Below are positions 1 through 11,050 of a stretch of 64,000 nucleotides of DNA, in pieces. Positions within the stretch are counted from its first letter, which is position 1. Each line of letters opens with the position of its first letter. This stretch comes from Microthrixaceae bacterium (GTDB lineage: Bacteria; Actinomycetota; Acidimicrobiia; Acidimicrobiales; Acidimicrobilacustridaceae). The notes beneath the pieces are model-generated. The model made no database searches. It was given only the letters and a program-made list of their open reading frames with translations, and was not told the DNA's origin. Both the position numbers and the translations under genes were made by a program. The stretch lies in assembly GCA_947449015.1 (NCBI GenBank), contig CANFQA010000005.1, positions 1-64,000 on the forward strand, read 5' to 3'.

Positions 1-1956
1 CTCGCCGATGGCACCTGTGAGCGTTCCGGCGATGCTGTCGATAAACGCGACCTTGAACAATGGTTTCTCAAGATCACCGATTACGCCCAACAACTCCTCG
101 ACGATCTCGAAGGACTCGATTGGCCTGAGCGCGTCAAGACCATGCAGCGGAACTGGATCGGTCGCTCGGACGGCGCTGAGTTCACAATGACTGTGACTGA
201 TGCTGACGGAGTTGATCATCCCGATGGCCTGAAGGTTCAGGTCTTCACGACACGACCCGACACCAGTTTCGGAATGACCTATGCGGTCATGGCTCCCGAA
301 CACCCGATGGTTGATCTCGTCACATCCGCTTCCCAGCGCGATGCGGTACGAGCATTTGTCGCTGAGGTTCGAAAGTTCAGTGATGTCGAACGACTCTCAT
401 CTGACGGATCCCTCGACAAGCGCGGCATCGCAACCGGCGCTTTCGTGCGAAATCCCTTCACCGGGCGTCCCGTCCCGCTCTATCTCGCGGACTACGTGCT
501 TATGGGCTACGGCACCGGCGCAATCATGGCGGTCCCTGCTGAGGACCAGCGCGACTGGGACTTCGCAGTTGCCCACGATCTCCCGATCGTTCGTACGATC
601 CAACCGCCAGATGATTTTGAGGGCGGTGCATTCACCGGCGATGGCGTGCACATCAACAGTGACTGGCTTGACGGTATGGGCAAAGAGGAAGCGATAGTCG
701 CTGCAACTGCCTTCCTTGAGCGAGAGGGTCTCGGCGAGCAACGAACGAATTACCGATTGCGTGACTGGCTCGTAAGCCGGCAGCGCTTCTGGGGTTGCCC
801 AATCCCGGTGGTCAACTGCGCGAGTTGTGGTGTTGTGCCAGTTCCCGAGGACCAACTTCCTGTGCTCGCACCCGATGACGTGGAGTTTTTGCCGACGGGG
901 GAGTCCCCGCTGCGCGCACATTCGGAATTCCTCAACACCACCTGTCCGTCTTGTGGGGCCCCGGCGCAGCGGGAGACCGACACCATGGACACGTTCGTTG
1001 ACTCATCCTGGTATTTCCTGCGTTTCACTGACCCTTGGAACGACGCGGCACCATTCAGCCTCGGAGCAGCAGAAGGCTGGATGGCGGTGGACCAATACAT
1101 TGGTGGCGTTGAGCACGCCATCCTCCACCTGATGTACGCCCGTTTCTTCACGAAGGCCCTCTCTGATCTTGGTGTTGCTCCGGCGGGTTTGCGCGAGCCG
1201 TTCACACGCCTGTTTACCCAAGGGATGATCCGACTCGGCGGCGACAAGATGTCGAAGTCGAAGGGGAATCTGGTTGCGCCCGAGGAGATCCTCGACAAGC
1301 AAGGCGCAGATGCACTCCGGCTTGCCCATATGTTCGTCGGCCCACCACAGGACGATGTCGACTGGGAAGGCGTCGGGATTGATGGTTGTTCGAGATTCCT
1401 CCAGCGGGTCTGGCGACTGGCTCTCGGAGAGGTGGGAGTACTTCCCGTTCAAAGAGACCGCACCAGCGCCGATATCGCCATTCTCCGGGGGCTGCATCGT
1501 TTGATCGTGAAGGTTGACGAGGACTTCGAACGTTGGTCGTACAACACGGCGGTGGCGTCGTTCATGGAGTTCACCAACGACATCTATCGCTATGTTCAGT
1601 CAGACGAGGGTCCGGAACTCGAAGTTGTTGCTGAGTGCGTAGACACCCTGCTTCTTTTGATGGCTCCAATGGCACCGCACATCAGCGCCGAGTTGTGGGA
1701 GCACCGGCGCGGCGGCCATATCCACGAGGAAGCTTGGCCAGAAGCCGATTCATCAATGCTTGTTGTCGACTCAGTCACGATGGTTATCCAGATCAATGGC
1801 AAGGTGCGTGAGCGTCTCGAGGTGGATCCCGCGATCACCGAACAAGAGGCCACTGATCGTGCACTCGCCCTTGACCGGGTTATTGAACTACTCGCTGGTG
1901 CGCCTGTGCGTAAGGTGATCGCACGTCCTCCGGCACTGGTCAATATCGTTCTCTAA
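1..1956 (+). CDS. leuS: Leucyl-tRNA synthetase, 5' truncated by window edge
   Basis: Frame 1 is open from base 1 ([36 protein letters not shown]...); contains KMSKSKGN and LeuS editing/anticodon-domain sequence. Confidence 0.97.
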   Translation, partial: LADGTCERSGDAVDKRDLEQWFLKITDYAQQLLDDLEGLDWPERVKTMQRNWIGRSDGAEFTMTVTDADGVDHPDGLKVQVFTTRPDTSFGMTYAVMAPEHPMVDLVTSASQRDAVRAFVAEVRKFSDVERLSSDGSLDKRGIATGAFVRNPFTGRPVPLYLADYVLMGYGTGAIMAVPAEDQRDWDFAVAHDLPIVRTIQPPDDFEGGAFTGDGVHINSDWLDGMGKEEAIVAATAFLEREGLGEQRTNYRLRDWLVSRQRFWGCPIPVVNCASCGVVPVPEDQLPVLAPDDVEFLPTGESPLRAHSEFLNTTCPSCGAPAQRETDTMDTFVDSSWYFLRFTDPWNDAAPFSLGAAEGWMAVDQYIGGVEHAILHLMYARFFTKALSDLGVAPAGLREPFTRLFTQGMIRLGGDKMSKSKGNLVAPEEILDKQGADALRLAHMFVGPPQDDVDWEGVGIDGCSRFLQRVWRLALGEVGVLPVQRDRTSADIAILRGLHRLIVKVDEDFERWSYNTAVASFMEFTNDIYRYVQSDEGPELEVVAECVDTLLLLMAPMAPHISAELWEHRRGGHIHEEAWPEADSSMLVVDSVTMVIQINGKVRERLEVDPAITEQEATDRALALDRVIELLAGAPVRKVIARPPALVNIVL

Positions 1957-1965
1957 GCGCGACTG

Positions 1966-2826
1966 TCACTCCTGGTCGCGAAGGAACTGCTCAAGTTCGG
2001 CGGCGAGATCATCGCCGGTCGGAAGTGGTCCGGTGGGGGTGGTGTCGGCGACGGCGTCGACCTGTGCCTCAAGTTGGCGAACCATGGCCACGTGTTCATC
2101 ACTGTTAGAGACGAGCTCGTCGAGTCGGCTTCGGGTCATGCGGGCATCATCGACCAGTGAGCCAAGTGGAAACTGCAGACCAGCGATGTTGCGTAGCCCC
2201 TCAATGAGGGCAAAGGCTCCACCGGGATACGGCATTCCGGCTGCATAGTGGGGCACCTGCGCCCAAAGACCACTCGCAGGGAGTCCTTCTTCGGCGCACC
2301 GGCGTTCGATCGCGGCATGGATGCCCGCAGGAACATCCATCCGGCCATCAACACTGCCAACGATTGCCGCAAGCTCCGGGGTAGTAGCTGTCGCGACAAG
2401 CCGTGTGGGGCGGGTGTGGGGGACTGCGGCGGGATAGGCGCCGAGTCCATAGACAGTGGCCACGCCGAACTGGTGGGCCAGATCAACAATTGCCGCGGAG
2501 AAGGCCCTCCACTGATGATCGGGCTCGACTCCCACGAGGAAAAGCACCTCGTTACCGACACGGTCCACTCCAGCGCGCAGCTCGATTGAGGGCCAACTGA
2601 GGGCTGTGTTGATCCCATTGATGAGGTGCATTGTGGGGCGACGGGAGCGATGGTCAAGCAGCGAATCGGTATCGAACACGGCCACAGTGATGGTGTCGAG
2701 ATCCTCGAGAATGGTGCCGAACGCGTTTGCGGCGGCGAACCCTGCGTCGATCCAGCCCTCGAGCCCGAGGATCATTGTGGGTGATTCCAGATCTGGGCTT
2801 TCAAGCAACTCGTACAATTCGCTCAT
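1966..2826 (-). CDS. PAC2 family (proteasome assembly chaperone-like) protein
   Basis: MSELYELLESPDLESPTMILGLEGWIDAGFAAANA... typical actinobacterial PAC2 N-terminus. Confidence 0.85.
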   Translation of the reverse strand: MSELYELLESPDLESPTMILGLEGWIDAGFAAANAFGTILEDLDTITVAVFDTDSLLDHRSRRPTMHLINGINTALSWPSIELRAGVDRVGNEVLFLVGVEPDHQWRAFSAAIVDLAHQFGVATVYGLGAYPAAVPHTRPTRLVATATTPELAAIVGSVDGRMDVPAGIHAAIERRCAEEGLPASGLWAQVPHYAAGMPYPGGAFALIEGLRNIAGLQFPLGSLVDDARMTRSRLDELVSNSDEHVAMVRQLEAQVDAVADTTPTGPLPTGDDLAAELEQFLRDQE

Positions 2827-3869
2827 CGGGAACCAATCCGACCATCGAGCGCTTCCATGCCGGCCTCGGCAAGCGCAATGACTTGCGAACCGAACGGGTC
2901 CTCATTGGTCGCTGCAGTACCCATCGCTCCTGCTCGATAGCGAACGAGAACGCCCTGCAAGATGCAGGCGAGTTTCCAATACCCGAGAGCGACGTAGTAC
3001 CCGATGGAGGAGAGATCCCTGCCCGTGCGTTCGGCGTAGAGATCAAGAAGTTGCTGGCGGGACGCAAATCCTTCGACGGTGGAAGCCTGGGGGAGTCCGA
3101 TCGAAACAGCATCTTTCGGCTCAGACCAGTACACCAGCATGAGCCCAACATCGGCGAGCGGATCGCCAAGGGTGCACAGTTCCCAATCGAGAACAGCCGC
3201 AATCGAGCCATCCGGATTGAGGATGCAGTTGTCGAGGCGGTAGTCGCCATGGACGATCGTTGCGGTCCCCTGCGTCGGGACCTGGTTGGCCAGCCGCTGA
3301 TGCAGCGCTTCCATGGTCGGGTTGTCGCCATCCTTGGTGGCTTCCCACTGCCGATGCCAGCGTGAGAGCTGTCGCTCAACATAGGACTCGCGTCGTCCGA
3401 GATCGCCGAGACCCACACCATCGATGTCAACCTCGTGAATAGAAGCGAGCACATCAATGAGTTCAGAACCGGCTCGTCGTCTGGCGTCGATCGTCATGGT
3501 CTGTGCCGCTGCGACATCGCGAGCGACGATGCCATCGACGTTGTGCATGACGTAAAAGGGGGCTCCGTTTGTTTCCGAGTCCTCGCAAAATCCAACAAGC
3601 GGAGGTACCGGAACCTTTGTTGACTGAAGCGCAGAGATGATTCGGTGTTCTCGGCCCATGTCATGAGCTGTAGCAAGCACATGACCGAGTGGGGGTCGGC
3701 GCAAAACCCAGCGAGAACCAGCCGTGTCGGTCAGGCGATACGTGAGGTTCGACAGTCCACCGGTGATCAGCTCAAAGCCGATCGGCGGCACAAGACTCGG
3801 GACGCGACTCGTCATCCACCTTGTGACCGCTTCGTTATCGATTCCAGCGATTTCGATCGTCGAGTCCAC
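2823..3869 (-). CDS. Phosphotransferase (APH/choline kinase-like) family protein
   Basis: GGLSNLTYRL, VHGDYRLDNCIL and VLDWELCTLGDPLADVG motifs; GTG start at 3869 chosen because the longer ORF overlaps the thioredoxin gene. Confidence 0.85.
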   Translation of the reverse strand: MDSTIEIAGIDNEAVTRWMTSRVPSLVPPIGFELITGGLSNLTYRLTDTAGSRWVLRRPPLGHVLATAHDMGREHRIISALQSTKVPVPPLVGFCEDSETNGAPFYVMHNVDGIVARDVAAAQTMTIDARRRAGSELIDVLASIHEVDIDGVGLGDLGRRESYVERQLSRWHRQWEATKDGDNPTMEALHQRLANQVPTQGTATIVHGDYRLDNCILNPDGSIAAVLDWELCTLGDPLADVGLMLVYWSEPKDAVSIGLPQASTVEGFASRQQLLDLYAERTGRDLSSIGYYVALGYWKLACILQGVLVRYRAGAMGTAATNEDPFGSQVIALAEAGMEALDGRIGSR

Positions 3870-3952
3870 TGCGTCCCTTCCTGACTGGTCGCCCCACGCT
3901 ACCGGTGCGGGGAGGTCGAGGAGACTGCTGGGAGTGGCTCTATCCTGAGGTC

Positions 3953-4663
3953 GTGACATTTGATACGACCGACGCAAGTTTCCAGACCGATGTTCTCGAG
4001 CGGTCCATGACCACCCCTGTGGTCGTTGACCTTTGGGCGCCTTGGTGCGGCCCCTGTACGCAGCTCGGCCCCATTCTTGAGAAGGTGGTGGCCGAGACTG
4101 AAGGCGCGGTGCTGCTGGCCAAGGTGAACGTCGACGAGAACCCACAGATCGCGCAGGCCTTCAAGGCCCAGAGCATCCCTGCGGTCCACGCAATCATCGA
4201 AGGAAAGCTTGGGCCGTCTTTTCTGGGTGCCAAGCCCGAGTCGGAGGTTCGTGAATTCGTTCAGTCTCTGCTCCCCACCCGTGAGCAAAGCGAAGTTGAA
4301 CGACTCAGAGAGATCGGAGACGAAGCATCCCTGCTTGCGGCTCTCGAACTCGAACCTGCCGACGAGTTGACTATCTGCGATCTTGCAGAACTCTATGCAG
4401 GTGACGGTCGCTTCGATGAAGCGCTGAGGCTCCTTGACCGTGTGCCTGAATCGGCGGACACCCGTCGCATTGCGGCCTACGCGCGAAGCGAGGGTCGGTA
4501 CGCAACTGATGAGTCGATTGTCGATCGTCTGACGGTATTGCTTGACCAGGTCAAGGGCGACGATGACGCACGCCGCGAGTTCCTCGACCTCCTTGAGCTG
4601 CTTGGTCCTGATGATGGGCGAACAGCCGGCTTCCGTCGGCAACTGACATCACGTCTGTTCTGA
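3953..4663 (+). CDS. Thioredoxin-domain protein with C-terminal TPR-like region (YbbN/CnoX-like)
   Basis: VVVDLWAPWCGPCTQLGPILE active site followed by helical repeat region; GTG start at 3953. Confidence 0.85.
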   Translation: MTFDTTDASFQTDVLERSMTTPVVVDLWAPWCGPCTQLGPILEKVVAETEGAVLLAKVNVDENPQIAQAFKAQSIPAVHAIIEGKLGPSFLGAKPESEVREFVQSLLPTREQSEVERLREIGDEASLLAALELEPADELTICDLAELYAGDGRFDEALRLLDRVPESADTRRIAAYARSEGRYATDESIVDRLTVLLDQVKGDDDARREFLDLLELLGPDDGRTAGFRRQLTSRLF

Positions 4664-4665
4664 GC

Positions 4666-4695
4666 AGGGTCTGAGGACCCTTCCTTCTCTCTTTT
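4666..4695 (+). terminator. Candidate rho-independent terminator
   Basis: AGGGTC-TGAG-GACCCT stem-loop followed by TCCTTCTCTCTTTT. Confidence 0.5.
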
Positions 4696-4765
4696 GGTAC
4701 CTCTAGGTTGAAGTTTCCTCCCCGGCAACACGCCCAAGTCACGGGTCAACGGAGGAGGACTGGCG

Positions 4766-5431
4766 TTGGAGATACTGCTCGACAGAGTCCTGGCGCAGGT
4801 GGGCGCCACTGTGAGGAACATTCGGAGCCGAATTCATGACCGAGTACTGCTCGCAGGCGCTGCGATTCTCGTTCTCCTGATCGTTGGGGTCGCCATCACT
4901 GTGCGATCGGCTCCTGTCACGGCGAAGAGCTCGGGCGCAGAACCGGCGATATTTGAGCCGGCAACAACGACAAGTACGACAACCCCTGCAGTTGTCATTC
5001 ACGTCGCAGGCGCAGTGCGTGCGCCTGGGTTGTACCGACTCGCTATCGGATCACGCGTCGCTGATGCCATCGAAGCAGCTGGTGGAGTTGATGGTTCTAT
5101 CGATATTGATCGTGTCAATCTTGCAGCGCCTCTTGCTGATGGTCAGCGCATTTTCATTGCTCGCCTTGGCCAACCAACTCCTGAGCCGCAGACCTCAACG
5201 CAGGGGGCGACTGCGGGGGTTTCGGAGTTGCCGAACGGGCCGCTCGAACTCAACACCGCCTCGCAGCAACAACTCGAGTCCCTTCCCGGTATCGGTCCGT
5301 CCACGGCGAAAGCCATCCTTGAACAACGGCGGCGTGTTGGGAGATTCGCTCGAGTCGAGGACCTCCTCGAAGTGCGAGGAATTGGCGAGGCGAAGTTGGA
5401 TCAGTTTCGAGACCTGATTGTGGTTCGTTAA
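4766..5431 (+). CDS. comEA: ComEA-like helix-hairpin-helix DNA-binding protein
   Basis: N-terminal TM, SLBB domain (VIHVAGAVRAPGLYRL), C-terminal HhH (LNTASQQQLESLPGIGPSTAKAILEQR). Confidence 0.92.
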   Translation: MEILLDRVLAQVGATVRNIRSRIHDRVLLAGAAILVLLIVGVAITVRSAPVTAKSSGAEPAIFEPATTTSTTTPAVVIHVAGAVRAPGLYRLAIGSRVADAIEAAGGVDGSIDIDRVNLAAPLADGQRIFIARLGQPTPEPQTSTQGATAGVSELPNGPLELNTASQQQLESLPGIGPSTAKAILEQRRRVGRFARVEDLLEVRGIGEAKLDQFRDLIVVR

Positions 5432-6872
5432 TCGAGTGGCCCTTCAAGAGACGCCGAGTTTTCTTCCGAACCGCATTGTCGTGGCGTTTTGGCCGGTAGC
5501 GACAGCGATTGGCTGTCTCGCCGCGTGTGCTGTTGCCCCGGATGTTCCGATTCCTGTTGCAGGGGGGATTCTGGCGGCGGCGTGCGTTGGACGTCGGGCG
5601 CTACTCCTGTCGATCGGGATTGTTCTTCTCTGCGGGGCACTTGCTGGAGCCGCCCAGGCAGACTGCACCCCTCTTCGCGCAGGAGCATTCCGTGAGTGGG
5701 TGCAGCTTGTGAACGATCCGTCCGAGATACACGGAGCCGAGATCGTCGACGTCCGCTCGGAGCAAGGACATGTCCGGCTCGTGGCTCGGGGATCGGCGGC
5801 CGGGACCCTGCGTCTTCGAGCTGCGGGCGATCGGGTGATGGTGACAGGGATGATTCGGTCTCAATGGGTAGACCGCTCTAGGCATCTCCGTGCGATGGTG
5901 TCGGTCGGCTCAGTGGAGGTTTCGGAGGGGGAAACGCCACTTGTGAGTTTGATCAACGGTCTCAGGAGGCAAATTTCGAAAGGGGGCCGGATCCTTCCCA
6001 ACGAGGTGCGTCCCCTTTACCTCGGCCTTGTCATCGGCGACGACCGCGGCGCCTCAGCACAGATGACTGATGATCTCCGTGCCGCCGGGTTGGCGCATCT
6101 GGCAGTTGTGAGCGGTGAGAATCTTCTTTTCATCATGGTGCTCGTCAGCCCGATGCTTTCGAGAGTGGGTATGCGGTGCAGGTTGGCTGTGCTGCTGGTC
6201 GTGGTCGTCGGGTTTCTCTCCATCACTCGCTTCGAACCTTCGATCCTGCGCGCTGCGGCGATGACGCTGGTGGCAGGAGTTGCCATCAGCGTTGGCCGGT
6301 CAGCCAGCCCAGTCCGGGTGATGTCGCTCGGTGTGATTCTTGTCCTGGCGCTGGACCCTCTAATCGTCAATTCACGTGCGTTTCAGTTGTCTCTTGCCGC
6401 TACAGCGGGCATTGTCCTGCTCGCCGGTCCCATCACCCGACGACTTCCACTCCCAGATCGTGCCGCTGTCGCACTGGCGATTCCGATCGCCGCCCAACTT
6501 GGCGTCGCCCCGCTGGCCATCCCACTGTTTGGTCCTCAGCCGCTTCTCGCCATTCCTGCAAACGTGCTGGCTGAGCCAGCGGCAGCCTTAGTGATGATGT
6601 GGGGGTGCACGGTGGGCATGGTTGCTGGGTTCATTGGCGGACCTGTAGGCAGTGCGCTCCAGTTGCCCGCGGTTCTGGCATTGAAGTGGATCCTGCTCGT
6701 GGCTCACACAACAGCCGGCATCAATGGCCCCAGGCTGGGGCTCGCTCATCTCGGCGCACTGGGTGCTGTCGTCCTCGCTGTTTGGCTGCTCGGTCGGTAC
6801 CGAGCGAACATACGCACACCGCACTCCAGTTCTCCCGAGTTCCACCATGGTCAGGGGGCCGGCGACAGATAG
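5418..6872 (+). CDS. comEC: ComEC/Rec2 family competence membrane protein (no metallo-beta-lactamase domain)
   Basis: ComEC core (GLVIGDDRGASAQMTDDLRAAGLAHLAVVSGENLLFI) plus multiple TM segments; follows comEA. Confidence 0.88.
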   Translation: MWFVNRVALQETPSFLPNRIVVAFWPVATAIGCLAACAVAPDVPIPVAGGILAAACVGRRALLLSIGIVLLCGALAGAAQADCTPLRAGAFREWVQLVNDPSEIHGAEIVDVRSEQGHVRLVARGSAAGTLRLRAAGDRVMVTGMIRSQWVDRSRHLRAMVSVGSVEVSEGETPLVSLINGLRRQISKGGRILPNEVRPLYLGLVIGDDRGASAQMTDDLRAAGLAHLAVVSGENLLFIMVLVSPMLSRVGMRCRLAVLLVVVVGFLSITRFEPSILRAAAMTLVAGVAISVGRSASPVRVMSLGVILVLALDPLIVNSRAFQLSLAATAGIVLLAGPITRRLPLPDRAAVALAIPIAAQLGVAPLAIPLFGPQPLLAIPANVLAEPAAALVMMWGCTVGMVAGFIGGPVGSALQLPAVLALKWILLVAHTTAGINGPRLGLAHLGALGAVVLAVWLLGRYRANIRTPHSSSPEFHHGQGAGDR

Positions 6873-6881
6873 GGTCGCAAC

Positions 6882-7712
6882 GTGTTTCTCGACCTGGGTA
6901 CAACGCGTTTCGACATCACCCACCGAGCAGTGGTCATGGGGATCCTGAATAGGACGCCTGACTCCTTCTATGACCAGGGGGCGTATTACGCGTTCGATGA
7001 TTTCCTCCGAAAGGCAGAGCAACTTGTCGTCGATGGTGCTGACTTTCTCGATGTCGGTGGGGTCAAGGCAGGTCCTGGTGAAGAGGTCACCGAAGCCGAG
7101 GAACTTGAGCGAGTCGTCCCTGCTGTCGAGGCGCTGCGAACGAGATTCGATCTTCCTTTGTCGGTAGACACCTGGCGAGCATCTGTTGCCGCAGCATGTT
7201 TCGATGCCGGCGCGGTCGTCGGCAACGACATCAGTGGCTTTGCCGACCCTGAGTACCTCTCCGTCTGCGCCGCTGCTGGAGCCTCCGTGGTCGCAACTCA
7301 CATCCGTCTGCAGCCACGTGTCCCAGATCCGGACCCGCACTACGACGACCTCATTGCGAACGTGTGTGCGTACCTTGCTGATCGCTCCGAGCGTGCCCGA
7401 GCAGCTGGGATTCCCGCTGAGCGAATCATGGTCGATGCCGGGCTGGACCTCGGCAAGAGTGAGACCCAGTCACTTGAGCTCCTGCGCCATTCTGATGCAC
7501 TGGTCGAGCTTGGTTACCCGGTCTTTCTCTCGGCTTCGAATAAGCGGTTCTTGTGGACGCTGCTTGATGTGGAGCGCGGCTCTGCCGGCGACGGCACGAT
7601 GGCCGCACACGCATTGGGAATCTCCTTGGGTTGTCGCATCCTCAGGTCCCACGATGTCCGTAATGGACGACGGGTAGCCGACATGATGGCGGCCGTGCTC
7701 GAAGCCGCATGA
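6882..7712 (+). CDS. Dihydropteroate synthase-like protein (FolP2-like)
   Basis: VMGILNRTPDSFYDQG and DFLDVGGVKAGPG; TIM-barrel pterin-binding family. Confidence 0.85.
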   Translation: MFLDLGTTRFDITHRAVVMGILNRTPDSFYDQGAYYAFDDFLRKAEQLVVDGADFLDVGGVKAGPGEEVTEAEELERVVPAVEALRTRFDLPLSVDTWRASVAAACFDAGAVVGNDISGFADPEYLSVCAAAGASVVATHIRLQPRVPDPDPHYDDLIANVCAYLADRSERARAAGIPAERIMVDAGLDLGKSETQSLELLRHSDALVELGYPVFLSASNKRFLWTLLDVERGSAGDGTMAAHALGISLGCRILRSHDVRNGRRVADMMAAVLEAA

Positions 7713-8773
7713 CCGCCACATCGCATCCCTCCATCGTTGTACTGAAGGGGAGCGACGAGGTGCTGCTTGGCGCAGCACTTACTGAGCTACTTGATGAACT
7801 TGTCGGTGGCGATGACCGGTCACTTCTCGTCGAAGAACTCAGTATTGATCATCACATCGGTCCAGATGGCGAGGACTATGACATCGGGCGTCTTGTGGAC
7901 GCCGCCCAGACCCCACCATTTCTGACTGATCGACGCATCGTGGTGGCCCGACACTCAGCGGTGTTCTCAACCAAAGAACTGGCGGCTCCTCTGGTCTCCT
8001 ACCTTGGGGACCCTCTGACATCGACGATCCTGGTGCTGGTCTGGGAGAAGGACCCTCGTCCGCAGCGAGCCCAGAAGGTGCCTGCGGTTCCAAAGTCGCT
8101 CGTAGATGCGATCACCGCGGCTGGCGGCACCATTGTCGATACATCGGCGGGAAGTGGCCAAGCGCGCTCGGAGTGGTTCGCCGAGCAGCTCAAAGTCAGC
8201 CCCATCCGGTTTGACGCCCGCGCCTCGAAATATCTTGCCGAACACATTGGCGACGAGATGGGCAGGCTCCCCGGTGTGCTGACCACGTTGGCGGGTGTGT
8301 TCGCACCGGGCACCAAAGTCACCGCTGATGACATCGAACCGTTCCTCGGTGCGGCCGGCGATGTGGTCCCATGGGAACTCATCGATGCAATTGACCGAGG
8401 CGACGTCAGCGGTTCGTTGGAATTGCTCCAGCGCATGCTGATCGGCGGCGCCCGACATCCACTGCAGGTGCTCGCAGTTCTTTCCAGCCATTACCTGAAG
8501 ATGCTCGAGGTTGAGAGTCCAGAGATCCGTGGCGAGAAGATGGCGGCCGAGAGGCTCGGTATCGTCGGCAAACAGAGCACGTTCCCTGCAAAGAAGGCGC
8601 TTGCTGGTGCCCAGCGACTCGGTGCGGAACGACTCGGTGAGTTCGTCAAGTTGCTCGCACAGGCAGATCTTGATCTGCATGGCGCGAAGAACTGGCCACC
8701 GGAATTAGTGGTCGAGGTCCTTGTTGCACGACTTGCTGGACGCACACGATCCAGCCGACCAGCACGGCGCTGA
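7709..8773 (+). CDS. holA: DNA polymerase III subunit delta
   Basis: HolA-like layout; located immediately before rpsT as commonly seen. Confidence 0.88.
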   Translation: MTATSHPSIVVLKGSDEVLLGAALTELLDELVGGDDRSLLVEELSIDHHIGPDGEDYDIGRLVDAAQTPPFLTDRRIVVARHSAVFSTKELAAPLVSYLGDPLTSTILVLVWEKDPRPQRAQKVPAVPKSLVDAITAAGGTIVDTSAGSGQARSEWFAEQLKVSPIRFDARASKYLAEHIGDEMGRLPGVLTTLAGVFAPGTKVTADDIEPFLGAAGDVVPWELIDAIDRGDVSGSLELLQRMLIGGARHPLQVLAVLSSHYLKMLEVESPEIRGEKMAAERLGIVGKQSTFPAKKALAGAQRLGAERLGEFVKLLAQADLDLHGAKNWPPELVVEVLVARLAGRTRSSRPARR

Positions 8774-8798
8774 GGGCCGGGCTGGGTACCTCAGCGAA

Positions 8799-9065
8799 CT
8801 AGGCGTTCTGAGCAGCCGCCGTGCGCTTCATCAGGCGACTCTTGCGACGCGCCGCGGTGTTCTTATGGATGACACCCTTGCTGGCTGCCATGTCAATGCG
8901 CTTAACAGCCTCGCGAGTTACCTCGGCACTGTTCTCAGCGCCCTGCTCGGCAGCCGACAGCGCACGCTTCGTACGGGTCTTCAGTTCGGAGCGGACAGCC
9001 TTGTTTCGCAGACGAGCCTTCTCGTTCTGGCGGTTGCGCTTGATCTGGCTCTTGATGTTCGCCAT
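8799..9065 (-). CDS. rpsT: 30S ribosomal protein S20
   Basis: [36 protein letters not shown]... Confidence 0.97.
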   Translation of the reverse strand: MANIKSQIKRNRQNEKARLRNKAVRSELKTRTKRALSAAEQGAENSAEVTREAVKRIDMAASKGVIHKNTAARRKSRLMKRTAAAQNA

Positions 9066-9259
9066 GGGGCACCTTCGGATCGGGGTTCGGCGGGCTCGAG
9101 GGCCCGTAGGGGGAGTCGTTGCCGGACTGGAAGTCGGACTCGGTCACGAGGACCGCACACGGAGCGCAGATAGTAGCCCACGGGTGGCCGGGCTACCCAA
9201 GTGCGGGTCCATGAGTGGCCGGGAAGTAGTGTTGCCCCACCCCTCATCCCAAGGAAAGC

Positions 9260-11050
9260 GTGTCCGTGGCGTCGCTCGACCGGTTCCGGAACCTGTGCAT
9301 CATTGCCCATATCGACCACGGCAAGTCCACGCTTGCCGATCGTCTGCTTGAGCTATGCGGGGCCGTCGACCCCAGAGAAATGCGGGCCCAGTACCTCGAT
9401 TCCATGGATATCGAGCGCGAGCGGGGAATCACGATCAAGCTCCAGAGCGTGCGTCTCGAGCATCGAGGACACACCATCAACCTCATTGACACTCCCGGTC
9501 ACGTCGATTTTGGCTATGAGGTCAGTCGCTCGTTGGCTGCCTGCGAGGGAGCGATCCTGCTGGTGGATGCAGCTCAGGGGATCGAGGCCCAGACGCTGGC
9601 CAACTGCTACCTCGCACTTGAGAACGATCTCGAGATCGTTGCAGCGCTGAACAAGATTGATCTTCCTGCCGCCGACCCGGATCGCTATGCCGCAGAAATC
9701 GAGAAGGTCCTGGGGATCCCAGCCGATCAGATCCTTCGGGTAAGTGCGAAGACAGGGGAGGGAGTCGAGGCGTTGCTGGATGCTGTGATCGAACGCATCC
9801 CGTGCCCCGAGGGCGACCCAGATGCTCCATTGCAGGGACTCATCTTTGATTCCCATTTCGATCAGTACCGCGGAGTTATCTCATCAGTGCGCGTGATGAA
9901 CGGGACGCTCACGACTGGCACTCGACTTCGTTTCGTACAGGCTGGTGCCGTCTATGACGCCGACGAAGTCGGCGTTCGACTGCCCGACCCCACACCAATC
10001 GCATCGCTGGGCGCGGGCGAGGTGGGGTATCTCATTGCCGGCATCAAGGATGTCGGTGAAGCCCGCTCCGGAGAGACCATCACCACTGCAGCGCATCCAG
10101 CGCCAGCGCTTGAGGGCTATGAGGAACCCAAGCCCATGGTGTTCTGCGGGATCTATCCCATCGACGGCGATGAGTTCCCGGCGCTGCGTGAGGCGCTTGA
10201 GAAGCTTCGCCTCAATGATTCGAGCTACACATTCCAGCCTGAGAGTTCCGGTGCGCTTGGCTTTGGATTCCGTTGTGGGTTCCTTGGACTGCTGCATATG
10301 GAGATCATTCGCGAACGGCTTGAGCGTGAGTTCAATCTTTCCCTCATCGCTACGGCCCCATCGGTGCAATATGTCGTGCACAAGGAAAACGGCTCAGTGG
10401 TCACCATTGACAATCCGAGCGAACTGCCACCAGCCACCGAAGTGGACCACATTGAGGAGCCCTACCTCCGAGCCACAATCCTCACGCCGACCGCGTACAC
10501 CGGAACCCTCATGGAGCTCTGTCAGGCACGCCGTGGAGACATGATCAAGATTGAGTACCTGTCACCCGAGCGCATGGAACTTGTCTACGAGTTGCCTCTC
10601 GCTGAGGTGGTGACCGACTTCTTCGATCAGATGAAGAGTCGCACGCAGGGTTACGCCAGTCTTGACTACGAACCTTCGGACTACCGTCGGTCTGATCTTG
10701 TCAAGGTCGACATTTTGTTGAATTCGGTACCCGTCGACGCGTTCAGCATGATCGTGCACCGGGACAAGTCCTATAGCTACGGACTCCGGATGACCGAGAA
10801 GCTCAAGGAACTCATTCCCCGGCAACTCTTCGACGTTCCGATCCAGGCCGCTATTGGCGGTCGGATTATTGCCAGAGAGACTGTCAAGGCAAAGCGCAAG
10901 GACGTGCTTGCCAAGTGTTACGGCGGCGATATCAGTCGCAAGCGCAAGCTCCTCGAGAAGCAGAAGGAGGGCAAGAAGCGCATGAAGAACATCGGTCGCG
11001 TCGAGGTCCCTCAGGAGGCGTTTGTCTCCGCGTTGCGTCTCGATGACTGA
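9260..11050 (+). CDS. lepA: Elongation factor 4
   Basis: [21 protein letters not shown] and LepA C-terminal domain ([32 protein letters not shown]). Confidence 0.98.
   Translation: MSVASLDRFRNLCIIAHIDHGKSTLADRLLELCGAVDPREMRAQYLDSMDIERERGITIKLQSVRLEHRGHTINLIDTPGHVDFGYEVSRSLAACEGAILLVDAAQGIEAQTLANCYLALENDLEIVAALNKIDLPAADPDRYAAEIEKVLGIPADQILRVSAKTGEGVEALLDAVIERIPCPEGDPDAPLQGLIFDSHFDQYRGVISSVRVMNGTLTTGTRLRFVQAGAVYDADEVGVRLPDPTPIASLGAGEVGYLIAGIKDVGEARSGETITTAAHPAPALEGYEEPKPMVFCGIYPIDGDEFPALREALEKLRLNDSSYTFQPESSGALGFGFRCGFLGLLHMEIIRERLEREFNLSLIATAPSVQYVVHKENGSVVTIDNPSELPPATEVDHIEEPYLRATILTPTAYTGTLMELCQARRGDMIKIEYLSPERMELVYELPLAEVVTDFFDQMKSRTQGYASLDYEPSDYRRSDLVKVDILLNSVPVDAFSMIVHRDKSYSYGLRMTEKLKELIPRQLFDVPIQAAIGGRIIARETVKAKRKDVLAKCYGGDISRKRKLLEKQKEGKKRMKNIGRVEVPQEAFVSALRLDD

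Noticed and set aside
1003-1497. Antisense ORFs within leuS and similar ORFs opposite most housekeeping genes (e.g. 750-1298, 2248-2589, 9884-10381, 48712-49422)
   Set aside because: GC-rich mirror ORFs with no recognisable domains opposite clearly coding genes.
2823-4145. Full-length 440-aa ORF as the phosphotransferase gene
   Set aside because: The first ~90 aa are low-complexity antisense of the thioredoxin gene; a GTG at 3869 gives a normal family N-terminus.
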